From Paraburkholderia sp. C35 (GTDB lineage: Bacteria > Pseudomonadota > Gammaproteobacteria > Burkholderiales > Burkholderiaceae): DNA of 64,000 nt. Positions within the stretch are counted from its first letter, which is position 1. Each line of letters opens with the position of its first letter. The notes under the pieces were generated by a model that saw only the letters and a program-made list of their open reading frames with translations, ran no database searches and was not told the DNA's origin. The position numbers were made by a program, and so were the translations under genes. Shown one piece after another: positions 1 through 7,853 of the stretch. The stretch spans positions 62,001 to 126,000 of the forward strand of contig NZ_QBUY01000008.1 of NCBI RefSeq assembly GCF_003121405.1, given 5' to 3'.

Positions 1-1
1 C

Positions 2-289
2 ACCGACGAGATTCCCGTGACCGATGCCGGCACGTCGCCACGCGAAGCGCGCACCTCGAACTCCGATCCCATCACAGGTCAGGCTGCATGGTACGACGTG
101 CGCGTACGCATCTATCCCGCCGAAGCCGATGCCGATCACACGCTGCCGCAATTCGCGCCGATGCCTGCCGTGCCGGGCGTCGTCGGTGCCACGTCGGGCG
201 GCGTCGTGCAGCGCATCGTGCAGACGTATTTCGCGGGGCGTGGCGAGTTCGCGGCGCGGCTGCGCTCGCGCGGCACGACGCGCAAATGA
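2..289 (+). CDS. soeA: Molybdopterin oxidoreductase, C-terminal fragment (probable sulfite dehydrogenase subunit SoeA)
   Basis: The frame is open from the first bases, so the gene starts before the window; only about 95 C-terminal residues are visible, ending in TGA at 287-289. The tail resembles the end of the C-terminal molybdopterin-dinucleotide domain of DMSO-reductase-family enzymes. The call rests mainly on context: a four-cluster ferredoxin subunit follows 38 bases later, then a DmsC/NrfD-like anchor. In a locus with sulfolactate sulfo-lyase and a sulfite exporter, the three-gene set fits SoeABC, the cytoplasm-facing sulfite dehydrogenase that passes electrons to quinone. A DMSO, thiosulfate or polysulfide reductase cannot be excluded without the catalytic part. 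Confidence 0.6.
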   Translation, partial: TDEIPVTDAGTSPREARTSNSDPITGQAAWYDVRVRIYPAEADADHTLPQFAPMPAVPGVVGATSGGVVQRIVQTYFAGRGEFAARLRSRGTTRK

Positions 290-327
290 ACTGCCATTGA
301 AACGCAAATGAAGCGGGGAGACAGGCG

Positions 328-1080
328 ATGACCCAGATGGCGCTCGTGATCGATCTGAACGTGTGCGTGGGCTGCCACGCATGTGTGACGAGTTGCAAGG
401 AATGGAACACATCGGGCGAGGCGGGCAGTCTGTCGGACTTTCGTCCCTACGACGCCGATCCTTCCGGCACGTTCTTCAACCGCGTGCAGACCTTCGAAGC
501 CGGTGTGTTTCCGCTGGCGGAGACGATCCATTTTCCGAAGTCGTGTCTGCACTGCGAAGACCCGCCGTGCGTGCCCGTCTGTCCGACGGGCGCGAGCTAC
601 AAGCGCAAGGAAGACGGCCTTGTGCTGGTCGATTACGACCGATGTATTGGCTGCAAGTACTGTGCGTGGGCTTGCCCTTACGGCGCGCGCGAACTCGACG
701 AAGGCCGCAAGGAGATGACCAAATGCACGCTATGCAGCGACCGCATCCATAACGAAGCGCTGCCCGAGCGCGATCGCAAGCCGGCCTGCGTGCTCGCGTG
801 TCCGACATCGGCGCGTATCTTCGGCGACATTCACGATCCCGATTCGGACGTATCGAAGGCGATACGCGAGCGCGACGGCTACCAGTTGATGCCCGAATGG
901 GGCACGCGTCCGTCGAATCACTATCTGCCGCGCAGGAAAGTCACCTCATGCGGCGGGGCGCAGGGCGATGCGGGCGGCGCATGTGGGTGCAGCTCGGCCA
1001 CACGGAATGATGACGTCTCCGTCGAAGCGCAGCTGGAGCATGGCACGCTGCATCTCGCGTCCATCGCGACGCGGGTGTGA
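328..1080 (+). CDS. soeB: Four-cluster 4Fe-4S ferredoxin subunit (SoeB/DmsB family)
   Basis: A 250-residue electron-transfer subunit. Four cysteine groups are visible: CVGCHACVTSC at residues 13-23, CLHCEDPPCVPVCP in the middle, CIGCKYCAWACP, and a final pair CTLC plus CVLACP. This is the DmsB/PhsB/NrfC arrangement expected to bind four 4Fe-4S clusters between a molybdenum catalytic subunit and a membrane anchor. The ATG at 328 follows GGGGAGACAGGCG. No signal peptide is seen, so the complex should face the cytoplasm unless the missing SoeA start carries a Tat signal. The family is certain; the sulfite substrate is inferred from neighbours. Confidence 0.8.
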   Translation: MTQMALVIDLNVCVGCHACVTSCKEWNTSGEAGSLSDFRPYDADPSGTFFNRVQTFEAGVFPLAETIHFPKSCLHCEDPPCVPVCPTGASYKRKEDGLVLVDYDRCIGCKYCAWACPYGARELDEGRKEMTKCTLCSDRIHNEALPERDRKPACVLACPTSARIFGDIHDPDSDVSKAIRERDGYQLMPEWGTRPSNHYLPRRKVTSCGGAQGDAGGACGCSSATRNDDVSVEAQLEHGTLHLASIATRV

Positions 1081-1119
1081 CGCACGCCAATCGCATTGAC
1101 TGAAAAAAGGAGCGGACTA

Positions 1120-2082
1120 ATGAATCCGGCATTTTCGGTGGTGTTTCTGACGACCTTGAGCGGCGCCGGACAAGGCTTGCTGATCGCGCTGGTCGGTGTC
1201 GAGGCGGCGGCGCGCCTCGGCCTGGTGGGTATGGGCGGCATCGACAGCGTGCCGCCGATGTTCTTCGTGGTTGGCACCGCGTTCGCTTGCGTGCTCGGCG
1301 TGCTGGGTCTGATCGCGTCGTTCTTCCATCTCGGGCACCCCGAACGCGCATGGCGCGCCATTGCGATGTGGCGGACGTCGTGGCTATCGCGCGAATGTCT
1401 GTGCCTGCCCGCGTTTCTTGCCTGCACGTTTGCCTACGGCCTCGCGCATCTGTATGCGTCGCCCTATACGCTTGCGATCGGCGCCGTGGCGGTGCTGGCG
1501 AGTGCATTGTTGTTCGTCTGCACGGGCATGATCTACGCGTGTCTGCGCTTCCTGCAGGAATGGGCGACGCCGCTCACGCTCGTTAACTTTGCGCTGCTCG
1601 GCTGTGCGTCGGGCTTTACGCTGGCGGCGACGTGCGCGACCTGGCTCGCGCCTGCGCTGATCGTGCCGCTCGCAGCCAGCGCATGCGTGCTGACGCTGGC
1701 CGGCTGCGTGTCGCGCGGGGCATCGTTGCGGCGTAACGCGCGGCTGCGGCCGAAATCGACCGTGCAGAGCGCGACGGGTATCCGCGCCGAGCGTGTCGAA
1801 CAGAAGTCGCGCGGTTTTACGGCAGGCGCGTTCAATCTGCGCGAGTTCTTTCATGGCAAGACGCCGCAGACGTTGAAGCACATCAAATGGACCTTCCTCA
1901 TAGCAGCGTTTGCGGTGCCGTTCGTGTTGATCGCGTGTGGCGGCAGTGTGCGTCCGCTTGGTCTGTCATGCGCGCTGCTGTGCGTGGCTTCCGTGGTCCA
2001 GTATGCGGGTCTGGTTGCAGAGCGCTGGTTCTTCTTTGCGGAAGCGCGGCATCCACAAAATCTCTATTACCGGCAGGCGTAA
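1120..2082 (+). CDS. soeC: DmsC/NrfD-type membrane anchor subunit (SoeC)
   Basis: A 320-residue protein with about eight hydrophobic segments, matching the DmsC anchor family in length and topology. It would hold the molybdenum and Fe-S subunits on the inner membrane and exchange electrons with quinone. The ATG at 1120 is preferred over the upstream TTG at 1096 because AAAAAGGAGCGG precedes it at normal spacing. A strong hairpin at 2103-2129 follows, so this is probably the last gene of the soe operon. In SoeABC systems the anchor is of this family, which supports sulfite oxidation; reductase roles are also known for the family. Confidence 0.75.
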   Translation: MNPAFSVVFLTTLSGAGQGLLIALVGVEAAARLGLVGMGGIDSVPPMFFVVGTAFACVLGVLGLIASFFHLGHPERAWRAIAMWRTSWLSRECLCLPAFLACTFAYGLAHLYASPYTLAIGAVAVLASALLFVCTGMIYACLRFLQEWATPLTLVNFALLGCASGFTLAATCATWLAPALIVPLAASACVLTLAGCVSRGASLRRNARLRPKSTVQSATGIRAERVEQKSRGFTAGAFNLREFFHGKTPQTLKHIKWTFLIAAFAVPFVLIACGGSVRPLGLSCALLCVASVVQYAGLVAERWFFFAEARHPQNLYYRQA

Positions 2083-2102
2083 TCTCTGAGCTTGCTGCGC
2101 GC

Positions 2103-2129
2103 GCGAGCACAAGCGTTCCTTGTGCTCGC
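2103..2129 (+). terminator. Hairpin terminator after soeC
   Basis: GCGAGCACAAG and CTTGTGCTCGC form a perfect 11-bp stem around a five-base loop, 20 bases after the soeC stop, followed by an interrupted T-rich run. It separates the soe genes from the sdh-like operon and implies a separate promoter for the latter within 2130-2222. Confidence 0.6.
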
Positions 2130-2222
2130 CGCAAGAATCTTTGGCTTTTCCCTGCTTCTGCCGGACCTTAGACTGGCTTCAGCGTTCCACCCGGATTGGG
2201 CGCGATCCATAACAAGGTCAGC

Positions 2223-2951
2223 ATGCGAGTCCCCACTACACTCAAGGTCGACGTCTGGCGCGGTGCCGACGAAGGCAGTTTCCAGCGCTTCGACGTGCCG
2301 CGCATGGAAAGCCAGACCGTGCTCGATGTCGTGATCCATATCCAGCGTCACATCGACGCGACACTTTCCTATCGCTTTGCTTGCCGGGTCGGCATGTGCG
2401 GCTCATGCGCGATGACGGTCAATGGCCGCGCGCGCTGGACGTGCCGCACGCACGTCACCAAAGTGCTGCCCAATCCCGACGACGTGCTCGAAATCGCGCC
2501 GCTCAATCATCTGCCCGTCGTCAAGGATCTGGCCACCGACATGACGGACTTCTTCGACAAATGGCGCGACGCGAAAGGCTATTTCAAGGGCGAGCGCACG
2601 CGCGCACAATCGGTCGCGCAGGTCGATCCTGCTTCTGTCGAGCGGCGCGCAGCCGATGCGGGCATCGAATGCATCGGTTGCGGCGTCTGCTATGCAAGCT
2701 GCGACGTGGTGGCATGGAATCGCGAGTATCTCGGCCCGGCTGCGCTCAACCGCGCATGGACGCTCGTCAATGATGTGCGCGACACCCAGCAGCACGCGCG
2801 CATGCAGGCGGTATCGAACGATGCGGGCTGTCATTCGTGTCATACGCTCGGCTCGTGCACCGAGCGCTGCCCAAAGGCCTTGCAGCCGACCGCGAGCATC
2901 GCAGGACTCAAGCGCATGGGCGGCCGCGCGCCGCGGCGAGGTGGGCAATGA
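2223..2951 (+). CDS. sdhB: Succinate dehydrogenase/fumarate reductase-type iron-sulfur subunit
   Basis: A 242-residue SdhB/FrdB-family subunit. The 2Fe-2S motif CRVGMCGSC with a later TCRTH, the 4Fe-4S motif CIGCGVCYASC and the third motif CHTLGSCTERCP are all present. The 4Fe-4S motif ends CD rather than the usual CP. It should carry electrons from the flavoprotein at 5233 to the two anchors directly downstream. The ATG at 2223 is chosen because translation of the family begins here; the upstream TTG extension has no similarity. The stop overlaps the next start (ATGA). The gene order B-C-D-fumarase-A is unlike a standard TCA sdhCDAB operon, so this is a specialised paralogue. Confidence 0.85.
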   Translation: MRVPTTLKVDVWRGADEGSFQRFDVPRMESQTVLDVVIHIQRHIDATLSYRFACRVGMCGSCAMTVNGRARWTCRTHVTKVLPNPDDVLEIAPLNHLPVVKDLATDMTDFFDKWRDAKGYFKGERTRAQSVAQVDPASVERRAADAGIECIGCGVCYASCDVVAWNREYLGPAALNRAWTLVNDVRDTQQHARMQAVSNDAGCHSCHTLGSCTERCPKALQPTASIAGLKRMGGRAPRRGGQ

Positions 2952-3280
2952 TGGACGCATGGCGCGTGCAACGCATCTCCGCGATGATCCTGACGCTGTG
3001 CGTCGCGGTACACCTCGGAACGATGATCTACGCCGTGCATGGCGGCTTGAATTCCGCGACGATTCTCGCGCGGCTGCACGGCAACCTCGCGTGGACCGTG
3101 TTCTACGCGGTCTTCGTGCTCGCAGCGGCGGCGCATGTGCCCGTCGGGCTGCGGCGCATTGCGCAGGAATGGTTGCAATGGCGTGGACGCAGCGTGCATG
3201 TGGCGAGCGTCGTGATCGGTATTGCGCTGGCGCTGGCCGGTCTGCGCGCAGTTCATGCGCTGACGGGAGGCCCGCTATGA
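2948..3280 (+). CDS. sdhC: Small cytochrome b-type membrane anchor (SdhC-like)
   Basis: A 110-residue protein with three hydrophobic helices, the size of SdhC/SdhD anchors. Histidines near the ends of the first and second helices (in AVHLGT and AAHVPVG) are candidate haem ligands. It overlaps sdhB by four bases (ATGA) and sdhD by four bases, so the three are translationally coupled. Its role is inferred from position and topology: half of a quinone- and haem-binding anchor for the SdhAB-like pair. Whether it is C or D in standard nomenclature is uncertain. Confidence 0.7.
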   Translation: MMDAWRVQRISAMILTLCVAVHLGTMIYAVHGGLNSATILARLHGNLAWTVFYAVFVLAAAAHVPVGLRRIAQEWLQWRGRSVHVASVVIGIALALAGLRAVHALTGGPL

Positions 3281-3657
3281 GCGTTGCACCGCTGCACACG
3301 CGCGGCCGCCGCGCCGATTTCCGTGCGCGCAATCATCCTGCGTGGTGGGCTTTCCTCGTGCACCGGCTGTCGGGTCTCGCGCTCGCGTTCTTTCTGCCCG
3401 CGCATTTCTGGGCGCTCGGCACGGCGTTGCAAGGTGCCGCATCGTTCGATTCGTTTCTCGCTGTCACGCGGCAGCCCGTTTTCATGTTTGCCGAATGGGG
3501 ACTCGTCACGTTGCTGGCCGCGCATCTGATCGGCGGCGTGCGCATTCTGCTGATCGAATACCGGCCGTGGAGCGGTCTGCGCAAGAACCTGATCGCGGCG
3601 ACAGCGGGCGGCGCGCTGGTGGTCGGGCTGGCGTTCGCGTTATCGCTCAGCCTGTAA
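3277..3657 (+). CDS. sdhD: Second membrane anchor of the SDH-like complex
   Basis: A 126-residue three-helix membrane protein. It carries HRLSG at the start of helix one, a hallmark of succinate dehydrogenase anchors near the quinone site, and a second histidine in LLAAHLIGG. The ORF is open far upstream, but the ATG at 3277 overlaps the sdhC stop as ATGA and starts the recognisable protein. With sdhC it forms a two-polypeptide anchor with up to four conserved-looking histidines. A 36-base gap with AAGGAGACACAC leads to the fumarase alpha gene, so the operon continues. Confidence 0.75.
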   Translation: MSVAPLHTRGRRADFRARNHPAWWAFLVHRLSGLALAFFLPAHFWALGTALQGAASFDSFLAVTRQPVFMFAEWGLVTLLAAHLIGGVRILLIEYRPWSGLRKNLIAATAGGALVVGLAFALSLSL

Positions 3658-3693
3658 CCGTGTCGCGCCGACCGGCCATAAGGAGACACACAG

Positions 3694-4563
3694 ATGGACA
3701 TGCAGCAGGTCGAAGAAGTCGCCAAGCAGCTTTACATCCGCGCGCTGAAGCAGTTGCCGCCCGACATCAAGGAAGGCATCGCGCGACTCGAACAGAACGA
3801 GTCGGACGCGACCGCGCGCCAGGTGCTCGGCACCATGCGCACCAACATCATGGTCGCCGAAGATAACGACAATCTGCTCTGTCAGGACACGGGCCTGCCG
3901 ATCTACAACGTGACGATCGGACGCGGCGTGTCGCTCGACGGCGTGGCGCTGAAGGAAGCGATCCGGCGTGGCTGCGAACGCGCGACGCGTGAACACCCGC
4001 TGCGCTCGTCGGTCGTGCATCCCCTCACGCGGCGCAACGAACACACATCGTGCGGGCCGCTGATGCCCGCCATTCACATCGACTTCGACGCAACCGCCGA
4101 CACGCTCGCCATCGAAATGATCCCGAAGGGCAGCGGCTCCGAACACAAATCGTTTCTCAAGATGGCGATTCCCGCCGAAGGCATCGACGCGATCCGGCGC
4201 TTCGTTGTCGATTGCGTGGTGGAAGCGGGCGGCAAGACCTGCCCGCCGACCATCGTGGGCGTGGGCATCGGCGGCACGTCGGATCTGTGCGTGTGGCTGG
4301 CGAAGCGTGCCGCTACGCGGCCACTCGGTACGCATTCGGACGATCCCGCTGCGGCCGAACTCGAAGCGCAACTGTCGGCGGCTGTCAACCAGCTGGGCGT
4401 CGGACCGCAAGGGCTGGGCGGCGACGCCACGGCGTTCGCTGTCCATATCGAACTGGCCGCGACGCACATCACGATGAACCCGGTGGCCGTCAACATGCAA
4501 TGCCATTCGGCGCGCCGCGCACGCGCGACGCTGACGGCATCAGGCGTTGAATACGGCTACTGA
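3694..4563 (+). CDS. ttdA: Class I fumarase/tartrate dehydratase, alpha subunit
   Basis: A 289-residue protein of the 4Fe-4S fumarase/L-tartrate dehydratase family. Cys63 (in LLCQDTG), Cys183 (in GGKTCPP) and Cys270 (in NMQCHSA) fit the three cluster ligands of TtdA-type subunits. Enzymes of this class add or remove water across a C4-dicarboxylate double bond (fumarate, tartrate, mesaconate). Substrate cannot be told from sequence alone. It sits between the anchors and the flavoprotein of an SDH-like complex, so it most likely hydrates the product of that enzyme. SD: AAGGAGACACACAG. It pairs with the beta subunit 26 bases downstream. Confidence 0.85.
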   Translation: MDMQQVEEVAKQLYIRALKQLPPDIKEGIARLEQNESDATARQVLGTMRTNIMVAEDNDNLLCQDTGLPIYNVTIGRGVSLDGVALKEAIRRGCERATREHPLRSSVVHPLTRRNEHTSCGPLMPAIHIDFDATADTLAIEMIPKGSGSEHKSFLKMAIPAEGIDAIRRFVVDCVVEAGGKTCPPTIVGVGIGGTSDLCVWLAKRAATRPLGTHSDDPAAAELEAQLSAAVNQLGVGPQGLGGDATAFAVHIELAATHITMNPVAVNMQCHSARRARATLTASGVEYGY

Positions 4564-4589
4564 TCACGCCTGATGGCGCGAGGAAGACC

Positions 4590-5213
4590 ATGACACATAC
4601 CACGCTCTCCATGCCCGTCGATGAAGAACAGATTCGCGCGCTGCGCATCGGCGATACCGTCACGCTGATGCAGACGCTGTTCGGGATTCGCGACGCCACG
4701 CAGATTCACATGTTCGATCGCGGCCGCACGACGCGCTTCGATCTGCGCGGTCACGCGGTCATTCACACTGCGCCGAACGTGCGCAAGGTGCCGGTATCGG
4801 ACGATTATCCCGCGGGCTATGCACCCGTCTGCATCGGCACGACCACGTCCGCGCGCATGGAGCGCTTCACCGCGCCTTTGATGGAGCAATACGGCGTGCG
4901 CATCGTGATCGGCAAGGGCGGATTGGGCGCGATGTCGCGCGATGCGTTCATGCGGTTTGGCGGTGTGTATCTGGCGATTGTCGGTGGCACGGCGGCGCTG
5001 GAGACGACGTGGATCAACCGTATCGAAGACGTCGATCTCGACGATCTGAACCCTGAATCGCTATGGCGTTTCAGCATCGGCGAGTTCGGTCCGTTGCTGG
5101 TCGCGATGGACAGTCACGGCGGCAGCGTCTACGCGAAAGTGCAGCAGGAAACGCGCGAACGTCGCAATGCCGTGCTTGCATCGCTGGGTATCGGCGATAC
5201 GGCGCAATCTTGA
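4590..5213 (+). CDS. ttdB: Class I fumarase/tartrate dehydratase, beta subunit
   Basis: A 207-residue C-terminal-domain subunit of class I fumarases (TtdB/FumA C-terminal family). The family stretches KGGLGAMSRDAF and FGGVYLAIVGGTAAL are visible in the middle. It completes the hydratase with the alpha subunit encoded just upstream, and is followed 19 bases later by the flavoprotein gene. The split into two genes is the TtdAB pattern, unlike the single-chain FumA/FumB. Part of the same operon on the same strand with no space for an internal promoter. Confidence 0.85.
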   Translation: MTHTTLSMPVDEEQIRALRIGDTVTLMQTLFGIRDATQIHMFDRGRTTRFDLRGHAVIHTAPNVRKVPVSDDYPAGYAPVCIGTTTSARMERFTAPLMEQYGVRIVIGKGGLGAMSRDAFMRFGGVYLAIVGGTAALETTWINRIEDVDLDDLNPESLWRFSIGEFGPLLVAMDSHGGSVYAKVQQETRERRNAVLASLGIGDTAQS

Positions 5214-5232
5214 TTGACGCAAAGGCACGCAC

Positions 5233-6990
5233 ATGAAGCAGATCGATACCGACATCCTGATTCTCGGCAGCGGCGGCGCGGGTCTGTTCGCCGCGCTGCA
5301 CGCGCAGGCCGCCGCGCCGCAGTTGCGTATCACGATTGCCGTGAAAGGACTGCTCGGCAAATGCGGCTGTACGCGCATGGTGCAAGGCGGCTATAACGTC
5401 GCGCTGGCGCAGGGCGATTCGATCGAGCGGCACTTCATGGATACGATCGAAGGCGGCAAATGGCTGTCGAACCAGGATCTCGCATGGACGCTCGTGACGC
5501 GTGCCGTCGAGCGCATTCGTGAACTCGAAAACGAACTCGGCTGCTTCTTCGACCGCAATCCCGACGGCACGCTGAAACAGAAAGCGTTCGCCGGACAGAC
5601 GTTTGATCGCACGGTGCACAAGGGCGATCAGACGGGCATCGAAATCATCAACCGGCTGGCCGAACAGGTATGGGCGCGCGGCATCGCGCGGCTGGAAGAA
5701 CACCGCGCCGTCGAGTTCATCGAAACGCAGGAGGGCGGCCGGCTCGCGGGCGTACTGATGATCGACATGCGTAGCGGCGAATTCGTGTTCGTGCGCGCGC
5801 AGGCCGTGCTGCTCGCGACGGGCGGCGGCCCGACCATGTACAAGTACCACACGCCGAGCGGCGACAAGAGCTGCGACGGCATGGCGATGGCGATGCGCGC
5901 GGGTCTCACGCTGCGCGACATGGAGATGGTGCAGTTTCATCCGACGGGCCTGCTCGCGGGCACGCACTCGCGCATGACGGGGACGGTGCTCGAAGATGGC
6001 TTGCGCGGCGCAGGCGGCTATCTGCTGACAGGCGACGGCGAACGCTTCATGCATCGCTACGACGATCGCGGCGAGCGCGCGACGCGCGACATCGTCTCGC
6101 GCAGCATCTTCCGCGAACTGCGCGCGGGCAACGCAACGCCCAATGGCGGCGTCTGGCTGCGCATGGATCACCTCGGACCGGACAGCGTGCGCCAGCGCTT
6201 CAAGGGCATGGTCGAGCGCTGCGCGGATTGCGGCTTCGATCTGGCCGGCGGGCAGGTCGAAGTCGTGCCGACCGCGCATTACATGATGGGCGGCGTGATG
6301 TTCGACGGCGACTGTTCGACCACGCTGCCGGGCCTGTTCGTCGCCGGCGAGGATGCGGGCGGCGTGCACGGCGCCAACCGGTTGGGCGGCAATGGCGTGG
6401 CGAATTCGACCGTGTTCGGCGGCATTGCCGGCGATGTGCTGGCCGACTGGGTGCCGCGCTTCGGCCGGTTCGATACGCCCGACGCAGCGCAGATCGAACG
6501 CGCTATGGAGCGATGCACGAAGCCGTTCGGTTTGCCCACGGGCAATCTTGAAGCGATCCGCGAAGCGCTCTATGAACTGATGTGGAACGACGTCGGCATT
6601 CTGCGCGACGCGGCGGGCCTTCAGCGCGCGCGCGATGCGCTGATCGACATCGGCGAGCAACTGGATCGCACGGGCATCGATGGACGCGATCTGCGCTTCA
6701 ATCTGTCGTGGCACGACTGGCTCAATCTGCAGAACCTGACGCTCGTGAGCCGGGCCATCACCGAGTCGGCGCTGATGCGCGAGAATTCGCGCGGCGCGCA
6801 TTATCGTGAGGATTTTCCGGAAGCGGGCGATCTCGATACGTCGGAATACATGTGTCTGCGTTTGCGTGACGGTGAACTCGAAACGCGCCGTGAGCGCGTG
6901 CGGTTCACGCGCGTGCGTCCGGGTCAGTCGCTGCTCGATGCGGTGTCCGTCGATGCGCCCGCTGAAGTGTCGGCGGCGCCGATGAAATGA
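5233..6990 (+). CDS. sdhA: SDH/fumarate-reductase-type flavoprotein lacking the FAD-linking histidine
   Basis: A 585-residue FAD protein of the SdhA/FrdA/aspartate-oxidase family. The dinucleotide motif GSGGAG is at residues 12-17. Catalytic residues expected from E. coli SdhA are present: His236 (HPTG), Glu254, Arg285 (TRDIVSRS), His349 (AHYMMGG) and Arg383 (GANRLGG). The histidine that binds FAD covalently (SHT...QGG in SdhA, residue 45) is replaced by Cys46 in GCTRMVQGG, so the flavin is probably non-covalent or differently attached. It is the last gene of the sdhBCD-ttdAB operon and its 3' end overlaps the convergent lysR by 67 bases. It may act on a substituted succinate rather than in the TCA cycle. 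Confidence 0.85.
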   Translation: MKQIDTDILILGSGGAGLFAALHAQAAAPQLRITIAVKGLLGKCGCTRMVQGGYNVALAQGDSIERHFMDTIEGGKWLSNQDLAWTLVTRAVERIRELENELGCFFDRNPDGTLKQKAFAGQTFDRTVHKGDQTGIEIINRLAEQVWARGIARLEEHRAVEFIETQEGGRLAGVLMIDMRSGEFVFVRAQAVLLATGGGPTMYKYHTPSGDKSCDGMAMAMRAGLTLRDMEMVQFHPTGLLAGTHSRMTGTVLEDGLRGAGGYLLTGDGERFMHRYDDRGERATRDIVSRSIFRELRAGNATPNGGVWLRMDHLGPDSVRQRFKGMVERCADCGFDLAGGQVEVVPTAHYMMGGVMFDGDCSTTLPGLFVAGEDAGGVHGANRLGGNGVANSTVFGGIAGDVLADWVPRFGRFDTPDAAQIERAMERCTKPFGLPTGNLEAIREALYELMWNDVGILRDAAGLQRARDALIDIGEQLDRTGIDGRDLRFNLSWHDWLNLQNLTLVSRAITESALMRENSRGAHYREDFPEAGDLDTSEYMCLRLRDGELETRRERVRFTRVRPGQSLLDAVSVDAPAEVSAAPMK

Positions 6991-7838
6991 CGCTTGACGG
7001 CATCCGTGAAGGCTTCGCGTGCATGCTCGCGCCGTTCGAGCAGGCCGACGCGGCGCGGCGCGATGCGTTCGGGCAGCGCCGTCACGCGCAAGCCCGATTC
7101 GCGGTTCCAGTTCGCGTTCGCAAGGCGCGGCACGACGGACACGCCGAAGCCGCGCTTCACCATCTCGCAGATCGATTCGAGCGAGTTCAATTCCATGATG
7201 TCGCGCACGGAGGCGTCGAGCCCGCGCAATGCGTCGTCGATCAGCGCGCCGGTCCACGTCTGCCGGTCGAAGCGGATAAACGGCTCGCGCAGCAGCGCAG
7301 CGATCTCCGTGCGCGGGTCTTCGGCGGGCGAGATGAGCACCATCGGTTCGCTGTATAGCACGGTCCATTTCAGCGTGGCAGGGAAGCCGGCGGGCGATTG
7401 CGTGACGATAGCGGCATCGAGTTCGCCGTTTTCGACGCGTGTCGTGAAGTCACTCGACAAACCTGTGAAGAGTTTCAGTTCGAGCTTCGGATAGCGCCGT
7501 TTCAGGTTGAGCATGGCGTCCGCGAACGCGCCCATCAACGACGACACCAGCGCGCCAATCCGCACGACGCCTGCGAGTTCATCGCGTTCGGCAGTGGCGA
7601 GAATGCGCCGGTAATCGGCGACTAGTGTCTCCGCGAGTGGGACGATCGCGCGCCCCTGTTCCGTCAGCGCAATCGAACGCGCGCTGCGTTCGAACAGCAC
7701 GATGTCGAGATCGCGTTCCAGTGAGCGCATCTGCAGGCTGACGGCGGCCTGCGTCAGACACACTTCGTCGGCGGCAGCGGCGAACGAACCGTGGCGCGCG
7801 ACGGACAGAAAGGTCACGAAATAGCGGATTGCACTCAT
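6924..7838 (-). CDS. LysR-family transcriptional regulator
   Basis: A 304-residue LysR-type regulator: winged helix-turn-helix at residues 1-60 (SFAAAADEVCLTQAAVS) and a substrate-binding domain after residue 90. It is the last gene of the minus-strand operon importer-tauE-lysR, 15 bases after the tauE stop, and overlaps the end of the convergent sdhA by 67 bases. Its position between two sulfonate-related operons suggests that it senses the imported sulfonate or a pathway intermediate. The last 15 residues are a low-complexity Ala/Ser/Thr tail. Confidence 0.85.
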   Translation of the reverse strand: MSAIRYFVTFLSVARHGSFAAAADEVCLTQAAVSLQMRSLERDLDIVLFERSARSIALTEQGRAIVPLAETLVADYRRILATAERDELAGVVRIGALVSSLMGAFADAMLNLKRRYPKLELKLFTGLSSDFTTRVENGELDAAIVTQSPAGFPATLKWTVLYSEPMVLISPAEDPRTEIAALLREPFIRFDRQTWTGALIDDALRGLDASVRDIMELNSLESICEMVKRGFGVSVVPRLANANWNRESGLRVTALPERIAPRRVGLLERREHAREAFTDAVKRHFIGAADTSAGASTDTASSSD

Positions 7839-7853
7839 CTGGCAGTCATCGTT

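Noticed and set aside
5071..7368. 765-codon open frame on the minus strand
   Set aside because: It is an antisense shadow of sdhA in GC-rich DNA, rich in Arg/His/Ala with no domain, and it also crosses into the real lysR gene.
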